Part shown: piece after piece, positions 8,991 through 18,447 of the stretch
How positions within the stretch are numbered: the first letter of the stretch is position 1
How the letters are laid out: the number at the start of each line of letters is the position of its first letter
Assembly (NCBI RefSeq): GCF_004295795.1
Contig: NZ_SEBR01000001.1
Coordinates: 226,713 to 290,712 of the forward strand
Direction of reading: 5' to 3'
DNA: 64,000 bases
Source: Flavobacterium sp.
GTDB lineage: Bacteria; Bacteroidota; Bacteroidia; Flavobacteriales; Flavobacteriaceae
The notes under the pieces: model-generated
Databases searched by the model: none
Told to the model about the DNA's origin: nothing
Seen by the model: only the letters and a program-made list of their open reading frames with translations
Translations under genes and position numbers: made by a program

Positions 8991-10802
8991 ATGTCAGCAG
9001 TAGCTCACGCACACGACCACAGTCACGATGATCATTCCCACGATCACGAGCATCACCATAAGGATACTTTTATAACGAAATACATATTCAGTATCGATCA
9101 CAAGATGATCGCCAAGCAATACCTTATCACAGGTATTATCATGGGCGTCATCGGGGTCGGAATGTCATTGCTTTTCCGCATGCAGCTTGCCTGGCCGGAA
9201 GAATCTTTCAAAGTTTTCAGCTGGTTCCTAGGTGATACGCACGCTCCGGACGGCGTCATGAAAAACGACATGTATCTCGCTTTGGTGACCATACACGGAA
9301 CAATCATGGTATTCTTCGTCTTGACTGCCGGATTGAGCGGAACGTTCAGTAACTTGTTGATTCCGCTTCAGATTGGGGCACGAGATATGGCATCGGGATT
9401 CCTTAACATGATCTCGTTCTGGTTGTTCTTCCTTTCTGCTGTCGTGATGATTTCTTCGCTATTCGTCGAAGCTGGTCCTGCCTCTGCAGGATGGACGATC
9501 TATCCACCGCTAAGTGCGCTTCCGCAAGCAATCGGAGGTTCGGGTACAGGTATGACGCTTTGGTTGACTTCAATGGCAATATTCATCGCCTCGTCCTTGA
9601 TGGGATCTTTGAACTATGTTGTTACAGTAATCAACTTGCGTACAAAAGGAATGTCGATGACACGCCTTCCGCTTACGATCTGGGCTTTCTTTATCACCGC
9701 AATCATCGGAATCATCTCGTTCCCGGTTCTTTTGTCAGCAGCTTTGTTGCTTTTGATGGACAGAAGCTTCGGAACTTCATTCTTCCTTTCGGATATTTAC
9801 ATCGCCGGAGAAGTACTTCACTACCAAGGTGGTTCACCAGTATTGTTCGAACACCTTTTCTGGTTCCTCGGACACCCTGAAGTTTATATCGTAATCCTTC
9901 CTGCAATGGGACTGGTTTCGGAAATCATGGCGACAAATTCACGCAAGCCGATCTTCGGATACCGTGCGATGATCATGTCGATCCTCGCGATCGCGTTCCT
10001 TTCGACTATCGTTTGGGGTCACCACATGTTTATGTCCGGAATGAACCCGTTCCTCGGATCGGTGTTTACGTTCACCACTTTGCTTATCGCGATTCCATCG
10101 GCCGTAAAAGCCTTCAACTGGATCACGACACTTTGGAAAGGAAATTTGCAGATGAACCCAGCGATGATGTTCTCAATGGGATTCGTATCGACTTTCATCA
10201 CCGGAGGTCTGACGGGAATCATCCTTGGAGATTCAACGCTTGACATCAACGTTCACGATACTTATTTTGTGGTTGCTCACTTCCACTTGGTAATGGGAAT
10301 CTCAGCACTTTACGGAATGTTCGCCGGTATTTATCACTGGTATCCGAAAATGTTCGGACGCATGCTCAACAAGAACATGGGTTACGTGCACTTCTGGGTG
10401 ACTACGGTTTGTGCTTATGGCGTCTTCTTCCCAATGCACTTCATCGGCCTTGCCGGATTGCCACGTCGCTACTATACAAACACGAATTTCCCTTTGTTCG
10501 ACGATTTGCAGAACGTGAACGTGCTGATCACGATGTTCGCCCTTATCGGAGGTGCGTTCCAGTTGGTCTTCCTTTACAACTTCTTCAGCAATATTTTCTT
10601 CGGAAAACGCGCTCCGCAAAACCCTTGGAGATCGACTACACTTGAGTGGACAACTCCGGTAGAACACATCCACGGAAACTGGCCGGGAGAAATTCCTCAC
10701 GTACACCGTTGGCCATACGATTACAGCAAACCAGGACACGATGAGGATTTCGTACCTCAAACCGTTCCGATGAAAGACGGCGAAGAACAACTTCACCACT
10801 AA
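8991..10802 (+). CDS. coxA: Cytochrome c oxidase subunit I (haem-copper catalytic subunit)
   Basis: 603 residues with about twelve membrane helices. Family hallmarks are present: H295-P-E297-V-Y299 (CuB His, the D-channel Glu of A1-type oxidases and the cross-linked Tyr), GHHMF, and HDTYFVVAHFHLVMG with the haem a3/haem a histidines. The N-terminus is extremely His-rich (about 12 His in residues 6-24). It is the last gene of the actA-coxA operon and is followed by a hairpin terminator. Confidence 0.96.
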   Translation: MSAVAHAHDHSHDDHSHDHEHHHKDTFITKYIFSIDHKMIAKQYLITGIIMGVIGVGMSLLFRMQLAWPEESFKVFSWFLGDTHAPDGVMKNDMYLALVTIHGTIMVFFVLTAGLSGTFSNLLIPLQIGARDMASGFLNMISFWLFFLSAVVMISSLFVEAGPASAGWTIYPPLSALPQAIGGSGTGMTLWLTSMAIFIASSLMGSLNYVVTVINLRTKGMSMTRLPLTIWAFFITAIIGIISFPVLLSAALLLLMDRSFGTSFFLSDIYIAGEVLHYQGGSPVLFEHLFWFLGHPEVYIVILPAMGLVSEIMATNSRKPIFGYRAMIMSILAIAFLSTIVWGHHMFMSGMNPFLGSVFTFTTLLIAIPSAVKAFNWITTLWKGNLQMNPAMMFSMGFVSTFITGGLTGIILGDSTLDINVHDTYFVVAHFHLVMGISALYGMFAGIYHWYPKMFGRMLNKNMGYVHFWVTTVCAYGVFFPMHFIGLAGLPRRYYTNTNFPLFDDLQNVNVLITMFALIGGAFQLVFLYNFFSNIFFGKRAPQNPWRSTTLEWTTPVEHIHGNWPGEIPHVHRWPYDYSKPGHDEDFVPQTVPMKDGEEQLHH

Positions 10803-10821
10803 TTCACAAAAGCATATTAAG

Positions 10822-10850
10822 AAGCCTCTCGATCTCGGGAGGCTTTTTGT
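10822..10850 (+). terminator. Rho-independent terminator after coxA
   Basis: A stem with arms AAGCCTCTC and GGGAGGCTT and a 6-nt loop (10831-10836) is followed by a T-run, 19 bp after the coxA stop. It separates the act-cox operon from the GNAT genes. Confidence 0.9.
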
Positions 10851-10858
10851 TTTTGTCG

Positions 10859-10866
10859 TATCTTGG
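10859..10866 (+). promoter_or_regulatory. Predicted -7 element of the GNAT pair
   Basis: TATCTTGG, one base off the Bacteroidetes TAnnTTTG box. It lies 17 bp before the ATG at 10884 and overlaps the alternative TTG start at 10863, which favours the ATG. Confidence 0.5.
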
Positions 10867-10883
10867 AATCAAATCCTAGCATA

Positions 10884-11183
10884 ATGACTGAAGACAACTT
10901 CCGTTTCGACGAACACAAAAAGCGGTTTGAACTCGACGTTGACGGCCACCAAGCCATCATCGAAAGCATCCTGAACAACGAAAACATCATGTTTCTTACG
11001 CATACCGAAGTTCCGGTGGCGCTCGAAGGAAAAGGTGTCGGCAAGAAAATCGTCGAACTCGCCCTCGATTACATCAAAGAACACAATTACAAACTCGCGC
11101 CTTTGTGTCCGTTCGTGGCCGCTTACCTAAAGCGTCATCGCGATTGGGAACCACTTCTGGCGCCAGGCTATCACATCGGATAA
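10884..11183 (+). CDS. Small GNAT-like N-acetyltransferase (YjdJ type), copy 1
   Basis: 99 residues from the ATG. A TTG at 10863 would add seven residues but falls in the promoter box. The sequence has the acetyl-CoA loop pattern V-P-x-x-L-x-G-K-G-V-G and the Cys-Pro-F-V-A-A-Y-L segment typical of the short YjdJ-like GNAT group. The substrate cannot be told. Its TAA overlaps the ATG of the next gene (TAATG at 11181-11185), and the two proteins are clearly paralogous (shared LTHTEVP, G-x-GVG, PLC-x-FV). Confidence 0.85.
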   Translation: MTEDNFRFDEHKKRFELDVDGHQAIIESILNNENIMFLTHTEVPVALEGKGVGKKIVELALDYIKEHNYKLAPLCPFVAAYLKRHRDWEPLLAPGYHIG

Positions 11184-11470
11184 TGGAAATCACGAAAAAC
11201 GAATCCCAAAGCCAATACGAACTTCACCTCGAAGGCGGCAAAATCGCTTTTGTCGAATATTCGGTCAAAGACGATAAAATCTATCTGACGCATACCGAAG
11301 TTCCGAAATCAGTGCAAGGCCAAGGCGTCGGACAAAAACTGATCGCCCAAACGCTCCAATCCATCAAAAAAGAAGGCAAGACTTTGGTGCCGCTTTGCGC
11401 TTTCGTTTCTTGGTACGTAAACAATCATAAAGAATGGCATTCGCTGCTTTCCGAAGGTTACCAAATGTAA
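11183..11470 (+). CDS. Small GNAT-like N-acetyltransferase (YjdJ type), copy 2
   Basis: 95 residues from the ATG at 11183, one base inside the stop of the previous gene. It contains HTEVP, the GQGVGQKL acetyl-CoA loop and PLCAFVSWYV, the same layout as the upstream copy, so the pair arose by tandem duplication. The coupled stop/start points to one transcript. Function beyond acyl-CoA-dependent acetyl transfer is unknown. Confidence 0.85.
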   Translation: MEITKNESQSQYELHLEGGKIAFVEYSVKDDKIYLTHTEVPKSVQGQGVGQKLIAQTLQSIKKEGKTLVPLCAFVSWYVNNHKEWHSLLSEGYQM

Positions 11471-11491
11471 TCCCGCGCCCGAACATTTCCC

Positions 11492-11499
11492 TATCTTTG
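11492..11499 (+). promoter_or_regulatory. Predicted -7 element of ruvB
   Basis: A perfect TATCTTTG box ending only 4 nt before the ruvB ATG, so the predicted transcript starts at or near the start codon. Confidence 0.65.
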
Positions 11500-11503
11500 C
11501 CGC

Positions 11504-12526
11504 ATGAATGAACACCTCGATCCAACGAATTCCGGTTACAATCCCGAAGAACTCGATGTAGAAAAAAAGTTGCGGCCTTTGAGCTTTGACGATTTCGCGG
11601 GTCAGGATCACGTGTTGGACAACCTCAAGATCTTTGTCGAGGCGGCTAACCAACGAAACGAAGCGCTCGACCATTCGCTTTTTCACGGCCCGCCGGGATT
11701 GGGCAAGACGACTTTGGCCAACATTCTCGCGAACGAGCTCGGAGTCGGTATCAAGATTACTTCCGGTCCGGTGCTGGACAAACCCGGAGATTTGGCCGGA
11801 TTGCTGACGAATCTCGAGGAAAGAGACGTGCTTTTCATTGACGAAATCCACCGTTTGAGTCCGGTTGTCGAAGAATATCTGTATTCCGCCATGGAAGATT
11901 TCAAGATCGACATCATGATCGAATCGGGTCCAAATGCGCGAACGGTCCAAATTAACCTGAATCCGTTTACTTTGGTTGGCGCGACAACGCGTTCGGGATT
12001 GCTCACAGCGCCAATGCGCGCGCGTTTCGGAATTTCGTCAAGACTCGAATATTACAACACAGAATTGCTCACGACAATCGTACAACGCAGTTCGGCCATT
12101 CTGAAAATGCCGATTTCCATGGAAGCCGCGATAGAAATTGCCGGTCGCAGCCGAGGAACGCCACGTATCGCCAATGCACTTTTGAGGCGCGTCCGCGATT
12201 TTGCCCAAATCAAAGGCAACGGGAAAATCGACATCGCGATTGCGCAATATGCGCTCAAAGCCTTGAACGTCGACGCCCACGGATTAGACGAAATGGACAA
12301 CAAAATCCTGGTCACAATTATCGACAAATTCAAAGGCGGACCGGTCGGACTTTCGACTTTGGCAACCGCGTGCTCTGAAAGTTCCGAAACCATCGAGGAA
12401 GTTTACGAGCCGTTTTTGATCAAAGAAGGTTTCCTGGTGCGAACGCCTCGCGGACGTGAAGCCACCGAAAAGGCGTACAAACACCTTGGGAAAATCCGCA
12501 CGAATTTGCAAGGCGGGCTTTTCTAG
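11504..12526 (+). CDS. ruvB: RuvB, Holliday junction branch-migration ATPase
   Basis: 340 residues, the normal family length. Walker A is GPPGLGKTT (residues 62-70), Walker B is LFIDEIHRL, and the sensor segment [18 protein letters not shown] is followed by a C-terminal winged helix ending at LQGGLF. RuvB hexamers drive branch migration with RuvA, which is encoded 9.5 kb downstream rather than adjacent. The ATG at 11504 follows the promoter box so closely that no leader or ribosome-binding site fits. Confidence 0.97.
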   Translation: MNEHLDPTNSGYNPEELDVEKKLRPLSFDDFAGQDHVLDNLKIFVEAANQRNEALDHSLFHGPPGLGKTTLANILANELGVGIKITSGPVLDKPGDLAGLLTNLEERDVLFIDEIHRLSPVVEEYLYSAMEDFKIDIMIESGPNARTVQINLNPFTLVGATTRSGLLTAPMRARFGISSRLEYYNTELLTTIVQRSSAILKMPISMEAAIEIAGRSRGTPRIANALLRRVRDFAQIKGNGKIDIAIAQYALKALNVDAHGLDEMDNKILVTIIDKFKGGPVGLSTLATACSESSETIEEVYEPFLIKEGFLVRTPRGREATEKAYKHLGKIRTNLQGGLF

Positions 12527-12574
12527 TAGCAGAGGCAGTTGCAGTAGCAGTTGCAGTTGCAGTAGCAGTAGCAG
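12527..12574. repeat. Hexanucleotide tandem repeat (NNGCAG) x8
   Basis: Eight consecutive 6-bp units of the form TAGCAG, TTGCAG or AGGCAG begin immediately after the ruvB stop codon. It is a candidate variable-number tandem repeat; no gene uses it. Confidence 0.9.
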
Positions 12575-12599
12575 GTTGTCCCGGAATACTTATTTTAAA

Positions 12600-12766
12600 T
12601 AATTTGGGCGTTCCGGCGTCCGGAAAATGTTTTGTAACGACAAAGATCAGTCTGGCCGCCGTCGGGCTGTCCCGCTGCTATCTTTTTGGCAAAAGCTTTA
12701 AGGTTCGAAAACCTTACAGGTTCGTCAAAAAGGATATCCGCTTGCATCCCTAACGCAAATCCCGTT
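12600..12766 (-). ncRNA. Structured intergenic element, copy 1 (minus orientation)
   Basis: Nested complementary segments: GCGTT near 12606 with AACGC near 12753, ATCTTTTTG (12680-12688) with CAAAAAGGAT (12726-12735), and a perfect 7-bp hairpin TAAGGTT/AACCTTA (12699-12716) with a CGAA loop. On the minus strand, boxes GATGCAAGCGG and GGGACAGC match boxes in a second copy at 56690-56840 (plus strand). It resembles dispersed conserved intergenic elements of Flavobacteria; whether it is an RNA or a DNA element is not decided here. Confidence 0.5.
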
Positions 12767-12776
12767 TCCAAAACCC

Positions 12777-13697
12777 ATGATTTCCCAAAAATCCAAATAC
12801 ACGGCATTTATCAAGCAAGAGGCAAAACGTCTCGGCTTTATGTCGTGCGGGATTTCAAAAGCGGGTTTTCTCGAACAGGAAGCGCCGAGACTTGAAGCCT
12901 GGCTCAAGAACAACATGCAAGGTGAAATGTCCTATATGGAAAACCATTTCGACAAGCGCCTCGACCCGACAAAACTCGTCGAAGGCTCGAAAAGCGTGAT
13001 TTCCCTTTTGCTCAATTATTTTCCGTCCGAAAGCCAAAACGAGGAATCGTTCAAGATTTCAAAATACGCTTACGGCCAGGATTACCACTTCGTCATCAAA
13101 GATAAATTGCGCGAATTGCTTTTCTCGATCCAAACCGAAATCGGTGATGTCGATGGACGCGCTTTCGTAGATTCGGCTCCGGTTTTAGACAAAGCCTGGG
13201 CGGCGAAAAGCGGTTTGGGCTGGATCGGCAAGAACTCGAACCTGCTCTCGAAAAAAGTTGGTTCCTTTTTTTTCATTGCCGAACTCATCGTCGATCTCGA
13301 ACTCGACTACGACAACGCCACGACAGATCATTGTGGATCGTGCACGGCTTGTCTCGACGCTTGTCCAACGCAGGCGATTGTCGCGCCCTATGTGGTCGAC
13401 GGCAGCAAGTGTATTTCTTATTTCACGATCGAACTCAAGGAAAATCTTCCGTCAGAGATGAAAGGTAAATTCGACGATTGGATGTTCGGTTGCGACGTTT
13501 GCCAAGATGTGTGTCCGTGGAATCGTTTCTCCAAACCGCATTCGGAACCGCTTTTCAACCCAAATCCCGAATTGTTGTCGATGTCCAAAAAGGACTGGGA
13601 AGAAATCACTGAGGAAACTTTCCGCAAGGTTTTCAAGAATTCGGCCGTAAAGCGAACCAAGTACTCAGGCCTGAAGCGCAACATTGATTTTCTGTGA
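12777..13697 (+). CDS. queG: QueG, epoxyqueuosine reductase
   Basis: 306 residues, the usual length. An N-terminal cobalamin-binding DUF1730-type domain (with [22 protein letters not shown]) is followed by a double [4Fe-4S] ferredoxin segment: [12 protein letters not shown], then C-I-S-Y, then [11 protein letters not shown]. QueG reduces epoxyqueuosine to queuosine in the wobble position of tRNAs, in the cytoplasm. It stands alone between an intergenic element and a T9SS cargo gene; no promoter box is obvious. Confidence 0.93.
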   Translation: MISQKSKYTAFIKQEAKRLGFMSCGISKAGFLEQEAPRLEAWLKNNMQGEMSYMENHFDKRLDPTKLVEGSKSVISLLLNYFPSESQNEESFKISKYAYGQDYHFVIKDKLRELLFSIQTEIGDVDGRAFVDSAPVLDKAWAAKSGLGWIGKNSNLLSKKVGSFFFIAELIVDLELDYDNATTDHCGSCTACLDACPTQAIVAPYVVDGSKCISYFTIELKENLPSEMKGKFDDWMFGCDVCQDVCPWNRFSKPHSEPLFNPNPELLSMSKKDWEEITEETFRKVFKNSAVKRTKYSGLKRNIDFL

Positions 13698-13814
13698 ATT
13701 GATTTTTGTCAGTTTACTAAGTTGTTGATTGTCATATTGGTGAAATTGCCGCATCTGAAATCCCGATTTCCTAAAAATCTTGTTTTGTAAGAAAGTTCGC
13801 GTTGCATTTTGTAC

Positions 13815-13834
13815 TTTGAAGTCCAAAACTTCAA
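13815..13834 (+). promoter_or_regulatory. Leader hairpin before the T9SS cargo gene
   Basis: TTGAAGT (13816-13822) and ACTTCAA (13828-13834) form a 7-bp stem with loop CCAAA, ending 3 nt before the ATG at 13838. A TACTTTG sequence overlaps it and may be an imperfect -7 box. A role in expression is inferred only. Confidence 0.35.
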
Positions 13835-13837
13835 CAA

Positions 13838-15505
13838 ATGACCAAAAAACTACTTTTTCTCTTTTTGCTGTTTCCGATAGTTGCACTCGCCCAGATTCCC
13901 AATTGGCAATGGGCGAAAAACGCGGCCTTGATGTTCAACGGCATGACTGCGATTCACGACATCGGCCCAGATGGAAATATCGTCATGGTTGGCGACTTCA
14001 ATCAACCGACGGTAACTTTCGGAAGTACGACCCTTAGCCAGACCACGCCAAATTTCTCTGACGTTTACATGGTGAAGTACGATCAGTCAGGCAATGTCGT
14101 TTGGGCGAAAAGCTTCGGCGGCACAAACACAGATTCGGTAAGTGGCGTGAGAATCGCTCCCGACGGCAGTATTTACGTGACAGGCGGTTTCTGGAACAAC
14201 CTCACGATCGACGGAACAACTTTCACGACCGTTTTGGGCGCAAACTACATTTCGAAATACGACAGTCAGGGAAATCTGCTTTGGCTTAAAAGAGCTACAA
14301 ATTCCCAGTCGGGTTGGGGAATCCAACAAATGGATTTCGATTCGCAAGGCAATTTGTATGTGGCGGGAAGCATCAACATTCCAACGCTCACGTTCAATTC
14401 GCAAACCGTGAATTACGTCGGCTATCAACCCAATTCGGTGAATCGCGTTTTCTTTGGAAAATTCGATCAGGACGGAAATTGTCTTTGGCTGCGCTGTCCG
14501 GAAACCACGCAAGTGAACGAATGGGGCAGTTTTTCGTTTGGAATTTCGGTCGACAATCAGGGCAATATGGCCGTAACCGGACGTTTTCACGAATTCACGC
14601 TCGATTTTGGCGGAATCACGTTGTCCAAAACCTCTACGGACAATTACAACTCCAACGTTTTTATTGCCCAATATGACACGAACGGTTCGTTGCTTTGGGC
14701 GAGGAACGCAGGAACTTCGACGAATAACATTACGACGGGAAGCGGCATTGCGCACGACAATTCAGGGAATTTGTTCGTGACGGGAAATTTCACCGGCACT
14801 ATCAGTCTGGACGGAATTTCGCTTACTTCGGGCGGCGGCAGCAAACAATTCCTTTTCAAGTTTTCTGCTGTCGGGACGGCGCTTTGGGGAAAAGCGGTTC
14901 ACGCGACAGGCGCTTGTTCGGCACTTTCGCGATCGCTCGACGTCGATAGTTTCGGATCTGTTTACGTCGCCGGAATGACGCAATGTTCCAGCCTCGAATT
15001 CTGGGACGGCGTTTCGATCACCATGCAAGGCCAAGGCGGACTTTACATCGTAAAATTCAACGCCGACGGTTTGCCGATTTGGGTAAGAAGAAGCGGCGAG
15101 CAAAACATCAACAATGAAGCTTGCATCAAAGTTTTGGCTCCGAACGAAATTTACGTTTCGGGCACATTTTCGGCATCCACATTTACTTTGGGCACGATTA
15201 CCTTGACTAAAAGTCCGGCGAATTATGATCTGTATCTGGCCAAAATGTACGCCCAACCTTTGAGCGTCGACGATTTTGCGTCCCAAAAAATCGCGGTTTA
15301 CCCGAATCCGGTGACATCTGAAATGTTCCTCGAAAATGTAGCGTCCGGACTTGACTTCTCGATCAGCGACGTATCGGGGCGAATGGTCAGAACTGGAAAA
15401 ACGGAACTTTCGCCAATCTCGGTCATCGGGCTCGCATCTGGTATTTATGTGCTGAATCTGCGAAACCAATCCGAAAACAAATCGGTAAAATTCATCAAAC
15501 AATAA
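13838..15505 (+). CDS. Secreted SBBP-repeat protein with T9SS type A sorting domain
   Basis: 555 residues. A signal peptide (residues 1-19, ending ALAQ) is followed by about seven beta-propeller-like SBBP repeats (pattern D-x-x-G-N-x-x-W-x-K, then V-T-G-x-F). The last 70 residues form a type A T9SS sorting domain (VYPNPVTSEMF ... ASGIYVLNLRN ... KFIKQ). It is probably secreted through SprA and bound to or released from the cell surface. Its stop abuts the stop of the convergent gene at 15506 with no space between. The specific function is unknown. Confidence 0.9.
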   Translation: MTKKLLFLFLLFPIVALAQIPNWQWAKNAALMFNGMTAIHDIGPDGNIVMVGDFNQPTVTFGSTTLSQTTPNFSDVYMVKYDQSGNVVWAKSFGGTNTDSVSGVRIAPDGSIYVTGGFWNNLTIDGTTFTTVLGANYISKYDSQGNLLWLKRATNSQSGWGIQQMDFDSQGNLYVAGSINIPTLTFNSQTVNYVGYQPNSVNRVFFGKFDQDGNCLWLRCPETTQVNEWGSFSFGISVDNQGNMAVTGRFHEFTLDFGGITLSKTSTDNYNSNVFIAQYDTNGSLLWARNAGTSTNNITTGSGIAHDNSGNLFVTGNFTGTISLDGISLTSGGGSKQFLFKFSAVGTALWGKAVHATGACSALSRSLDVDSFGSVYVAGMTQCSSLEFWDGVSITMQGQGGLYIVKFNADGLPIWVRRSGEQNINNEACIKVLAPNEIYVSGTFSASTFTLGTITLTKSPANYDLYLAKMYAQPLSVDDFASQKIAVYPNPVTSEMFLENVASGLDFSISDVSGRMVRTGKTELSPISVIGLASGIYVLNLRNQSENKSVKFIKQ

Positions 15506-16105
15506 TCAGTCGAACTTCATCTCGAATAACAAATAGTGTTCGATGTTGAACTTTTTGCCCCAATTCTCGATGTCGGTTCCGTCGGCTTCAACCTCGCACC
15601 ACGACTTGCTTCCGTCCTTATGTTCAGTCGGTAGAATGTAGGCGAAGGCGTAGAAAGGTTTTCCGACGGAAATCGGCATTCTTGTTCCGAAGTCCCGCAA
15701 ACTGTATTCGTCAGATTTCGTGCTTTTGTAATTTCGGCTGATTCCGAATCGGCCAAAATTGAACTTGATGCGCAGGTTTTTGGCATCGGTTTTTCCCGAC
15801 ATCACCGTAAATAGCAACGAATCGTTGTCGATTTTGAAAACTTCGTGTTCGCGCGAATTGAAGATCGTATCGACCTTTTTGACTTTTCCTTTCCAGATTT
15901 CTTTCGAGACGATCGAGTAATTCCTGCCTTTGACATTTTCGCCAGAAATCGCAACCTTATAGTAATCGATTTCCTCAAATTCAAGCAGATTCCGGAACTC
16001 CTTGTTTTCATATGAACCTGTCGCGTCCATTTTCAGTTGCGCGATCGAAATCGTTCCGATGAGACAAAAAAGTGCTGTCACAATGTGTTTTCCAATATTT
16101 TTCAT
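15506..16105 (-). CDS. Small exported protein of unknown function
   Basis: 199 residues. A clear signal peptide (residues 1-22, ending ISIAQ) is followed by a mostly beta-predicted, charged domain without a recognised motif. It is transcribed away from the histidine kinase at 16230 and has its own -7 box. The family is not recognised; it is likely periplasmic or on the outer surface. Confidence 0.8.
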   Translation of the reverse strand: MKNIGKHIVTALFCLIGTISIAQLKMDATGSYENKEFRNLLEFEEIDYYKVAISGENVKGRNYSIVSKEIWKGKVKKVDTIFNSREHEVFKIDNDSLLFTVMSGKTDAKNLRIKFNFGRFGISRNYKSTKSDEYSLRDFGTRMPISVGKPFYAFAYILPTEHKDGSKSWCEVEADGTDIENWGKKFNIEHYLLFEMKFD

Positions 16106-16121
16106 GAGTATAAGTTTGAGG

Positions 16122-16129
16122 CAAAACTA
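16122..16129 (-). promoter_or_regulatory. Predicted -7 element of the gene ending at 15506
   Basis: TAGTTTTG on the minus strand, 16 bp before its ATG. Confidence 0.55.
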
Positions 16130-16217
16130 GCGCCGGGCAAACGCAATTTGGGTTAACCCGACACTAAACAAGGTTAATTAGTGTTAACGGATCGGGATTT
16201 TTGTGTGACCGAAACCT

Positions 16218-16225
16218 TACTTTTG
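16218..16225 (+). promoter_or_regulatory. Predicted -7 element of the histidine kinase operon
   Basis: TACTTTTG, 4 nt before the ATG at 16230; predicts a leaderless message. Confidence 0.6.
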
Positions 16226-16229
16226 GCAC

Positions 16230-17672
16230 ATGAAAAAAAGTGTGATTTGGGCGATTTGTTTGATGACGGTTTGCGTGATCGGGATTTCGGCGTTGCAACT
16301 TTTTTACAGCGTCAGAAGTTTTGAATCGGAACAAAAGGCGTTTTCGAGAAATGCAAACGAGGCTTTCCGCGCTTCGGTCGACTCGACTTTTTCAATCCGC
16401 ACGAATCAGGTCGTGATGCAATTTCGAAATTGGGTTTCCGATACGGGTTTCGTCAAGATTACATGTAAGGTCAATCCGGCTTACGGAACGACGGTTTTTA
16501 CGATGAAAGAAGTCGATCCGTCCAAAAAAGGTCAGACGCAAATCAGCCTGAGCATTGAAGATTTCACCGAGAAAGTGCTGTCGATTACGCCAAAAGCGCG
16601 CGCGGTTTTTATCGATCACATCGTGAAAATGGCAAAAGCCGATCTCGAAAAGAACTACGTTTTCTATTATACTCAAAAACTCGGCGACAGCTTGAATGAA
16701 GCGCGGTTCAAAACGCCAATCGATACGGCAATCGTGAGACGCGAGCTCAAACGCGAATTGTCCAAACGCGGCATTTCACTCGATTTTACGCTCAATCCGA
16801 AGAAAGACAAACCGGACAGTTTCAAAACCGAAAATGTCAATATCGAAATCAAGTCGAACAAAATGCCAAGACTTGTTCACGCGACTTTTTCGAATGCTGA
16901 TTTGTTTGTTTTTAGCCAACTGAAATGGGCCATTTTTGGAAGTGCGATCTTGCTTTTACTCCCGATTTTTTGCTTCGGATACGCTTTGCGATTGTTGCTT
17001 TCACAGGAGAAACTCTCGAAGATCAAGGACGATTTCATCAACAATATGACACACGAAATCCATACGCCATTGGCTTCAATCGTCGTGACGGCCGAGGCTT
17101 TGCGCAAGTTCGACCACGATGAGCAAAGCCGCGGGCATTACCTTGACATTATTTTGCATCAGAGCAAACGCCTGGATGCGCTTTCGTCGGAAATTCTCGA
17201 TTCGGCGCGGTTTGAGAAAAATGGTGTCGTTTCGAAAAAGCGATTTTTGGTGCGTCCGATGCTTTTGGAAGCTGTTCTCGGAATTGATTCGGTACAAGTT
17301 TCAGTTGATTCGATTCCGGATGATTTTTGGATTGTCGGAAACAAGGAACTTTTCGAACGCGCGATCCGGAATTTGTTGGACAATTCGTTAAAATACGCAG
17401 TTTCGGATAACGTCCAAATCGGACTTTCGGCCAAAATCGAATCCAAAAAACTGCTGATTTCGGTTTCAGACAATGGACAAGGAATTCCAAATCACGAAAA
17501 ATCCCGAATCTTCGATGCGTTTTATCGGATTCCAAGCCAAACGCACGAAGTCAAAGGTTACGGTTTGGGTTTGCATCTTGTCAGGCAAGTCGTCGAAAAC
17601 CACGGCGGAACTATTTCTGTCAAGGACAATTTTCCCAGCGGATCGATTTTCGAAACGGCACTTCCGATATGA
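16230..17672 (+). CDS. Membrane sensor histidine kinase
   Basis: 480 residues. Transmembrane helix 1 is at about residues 5-27, a periplasmic sensor region covers about 30-230, and helix 2 lies near 232-253. The HisKA box (THEIHTPLAS) has phospho-acceptor H275. The ATPase domain shows the N box (RNLLDNSLKY), DNGQGIP and GYGLGLHLV. It overlaps the next gene, a response regulator, by 4 bp and surely works with it. The sensed signal is unknown. Confidence 0.93.
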   Translation: MKKSVIWAICLMTVCVIGISALQLFYSVRSFESEQKAFSRNANEAFRASVDSTFSIRTNQVVMQFRNWVSDTGFVKITCKVNPAYGTTVFTMKEVDPSKKGQTQISLSIEDFTEKVLSITPKARAVFIDHIVKMAKADLEKNYVFYYTQKLGDSLNEARFKTPIDTAIVRRELKRELSKRGISLDFTLNPKKDKPDSFKTENVNIEIKSNKMPRLVHATFSNADLFVFSQLKWAIFGSAILLLLPIFCFGYALRLLLSQEKLSKIKDDFINNMTHEIHTPLASIVVTAEALRKFDHDEQSRGHYLDIILHQSKRLDALSSEILDSARFEKNGVVSKKRFLVRPMLLEAVLGIDSVQVSVDSIPDDFWIVGNKELFERAIRNLLDNSLKYAVSDNVQIGLSAKIESKKLLISVSDNGQGIPNHEKSRIFDAFYRIPSQTHEVKGYGLGLHLVRQVVENHGGTISVKDNFPSGSIFETALPI

Positions 17673-18352
17673 AACAAAAAACGCGAATCCTGCTCGTGGA
17701 AGACGAACCTTTTTTGGGTAAAGTCGTCATGGAAAGTCTCGAAAAAGAAGGTTTTCAGGTCGCGTGGTTCGAGAACGGACAGTTTGCCTGGAACGATTTT
17801 GCCGCTGCGAAGTTCGATGTTTGCGTACTCGACGTAATGTTGCCCGGAATCGACGGCTTTGCTTTGGCGGCCAAAATCCGAAAATCGGAACCGAATTTGC
17901 CGATACTTTTTCTCACTGCGAGAAACGCGATCGAAGACGTGAAAACGGGCTATGCGAGCGGCGGAAACGATTATTTGCGAAAACCTTTCAGCCTCGACGA
18001 GCTTTTTCTCAGGATCGAACAATTGGTGAATCGGGTCAAGCCGGTTTTGGCTGATGAAGTTTCTGTCGGGACACTTTCTTTTCATCCAAAAAGGCAGGAA
18101 ATCCTAACGCAAAACGGCGAATTGATCAAGTTATCGCACCGCGAATCGAGCCTTTTGGAAATTCTTGTCAAAAACAAAAACGAAATTACCGACAGAAAGG
18201 AAGTTTTGCTCTCGATTTGGGGCGACGACAGTTTTTTTCACGCCAGAAGTATGGACGTTTATGTGACGCGTTTGCGCAAGATTCTGTCGGTTGACGCTTC
18301 TGTTTCTATCGTGAACATTCGCGGGTTTGGGTATAAACTCATTGGGAAATAA
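17669..18352 (+). CDS. OmpR/PhoB-family response regulator
   Basis: 227 residues. The receiver domain has acidic residues near E11-D12, phospho-acceptor D55 (VCVLDVMLPG) and K105 (RKPF). The C-terminal winged helix binds DNA (LSHRESSLLEIL ... VYVTRLRKIL). It is the cognate partner of the upstream kinase (ATGA overlap). Targets cannot be told from the window. Confidence 0.94.
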   Translation: MKQKTRILLVEDEPFLGKVVMESLEKEGFQVAWFENGQFAWNDFAAAKFDVCVLDVMLPGIDGFALAAKIRKSEPNLPILFLTARNAIEDVKTGYASGGNDYLRKPFSLDELFLRIEQLVNRVKPVLADEVSVGTLSFHPKRQEILTQNGELIKLSHRESSLLEILVKNKNEITDRKEVLLSIWGDDSFFHARSMDVYVTRLRKILSVDASVSIVNIRGFGYKLIGK

Positions 18353-18447
18353 CTTCAATCGTTCTTGATTTTTTGGAACCTTGTTTTAACTTTTTTTACA
18401 GAAATTCTGGAATTGGATGTGTCTGGAATTCCCGAACTTCGGGGCAG

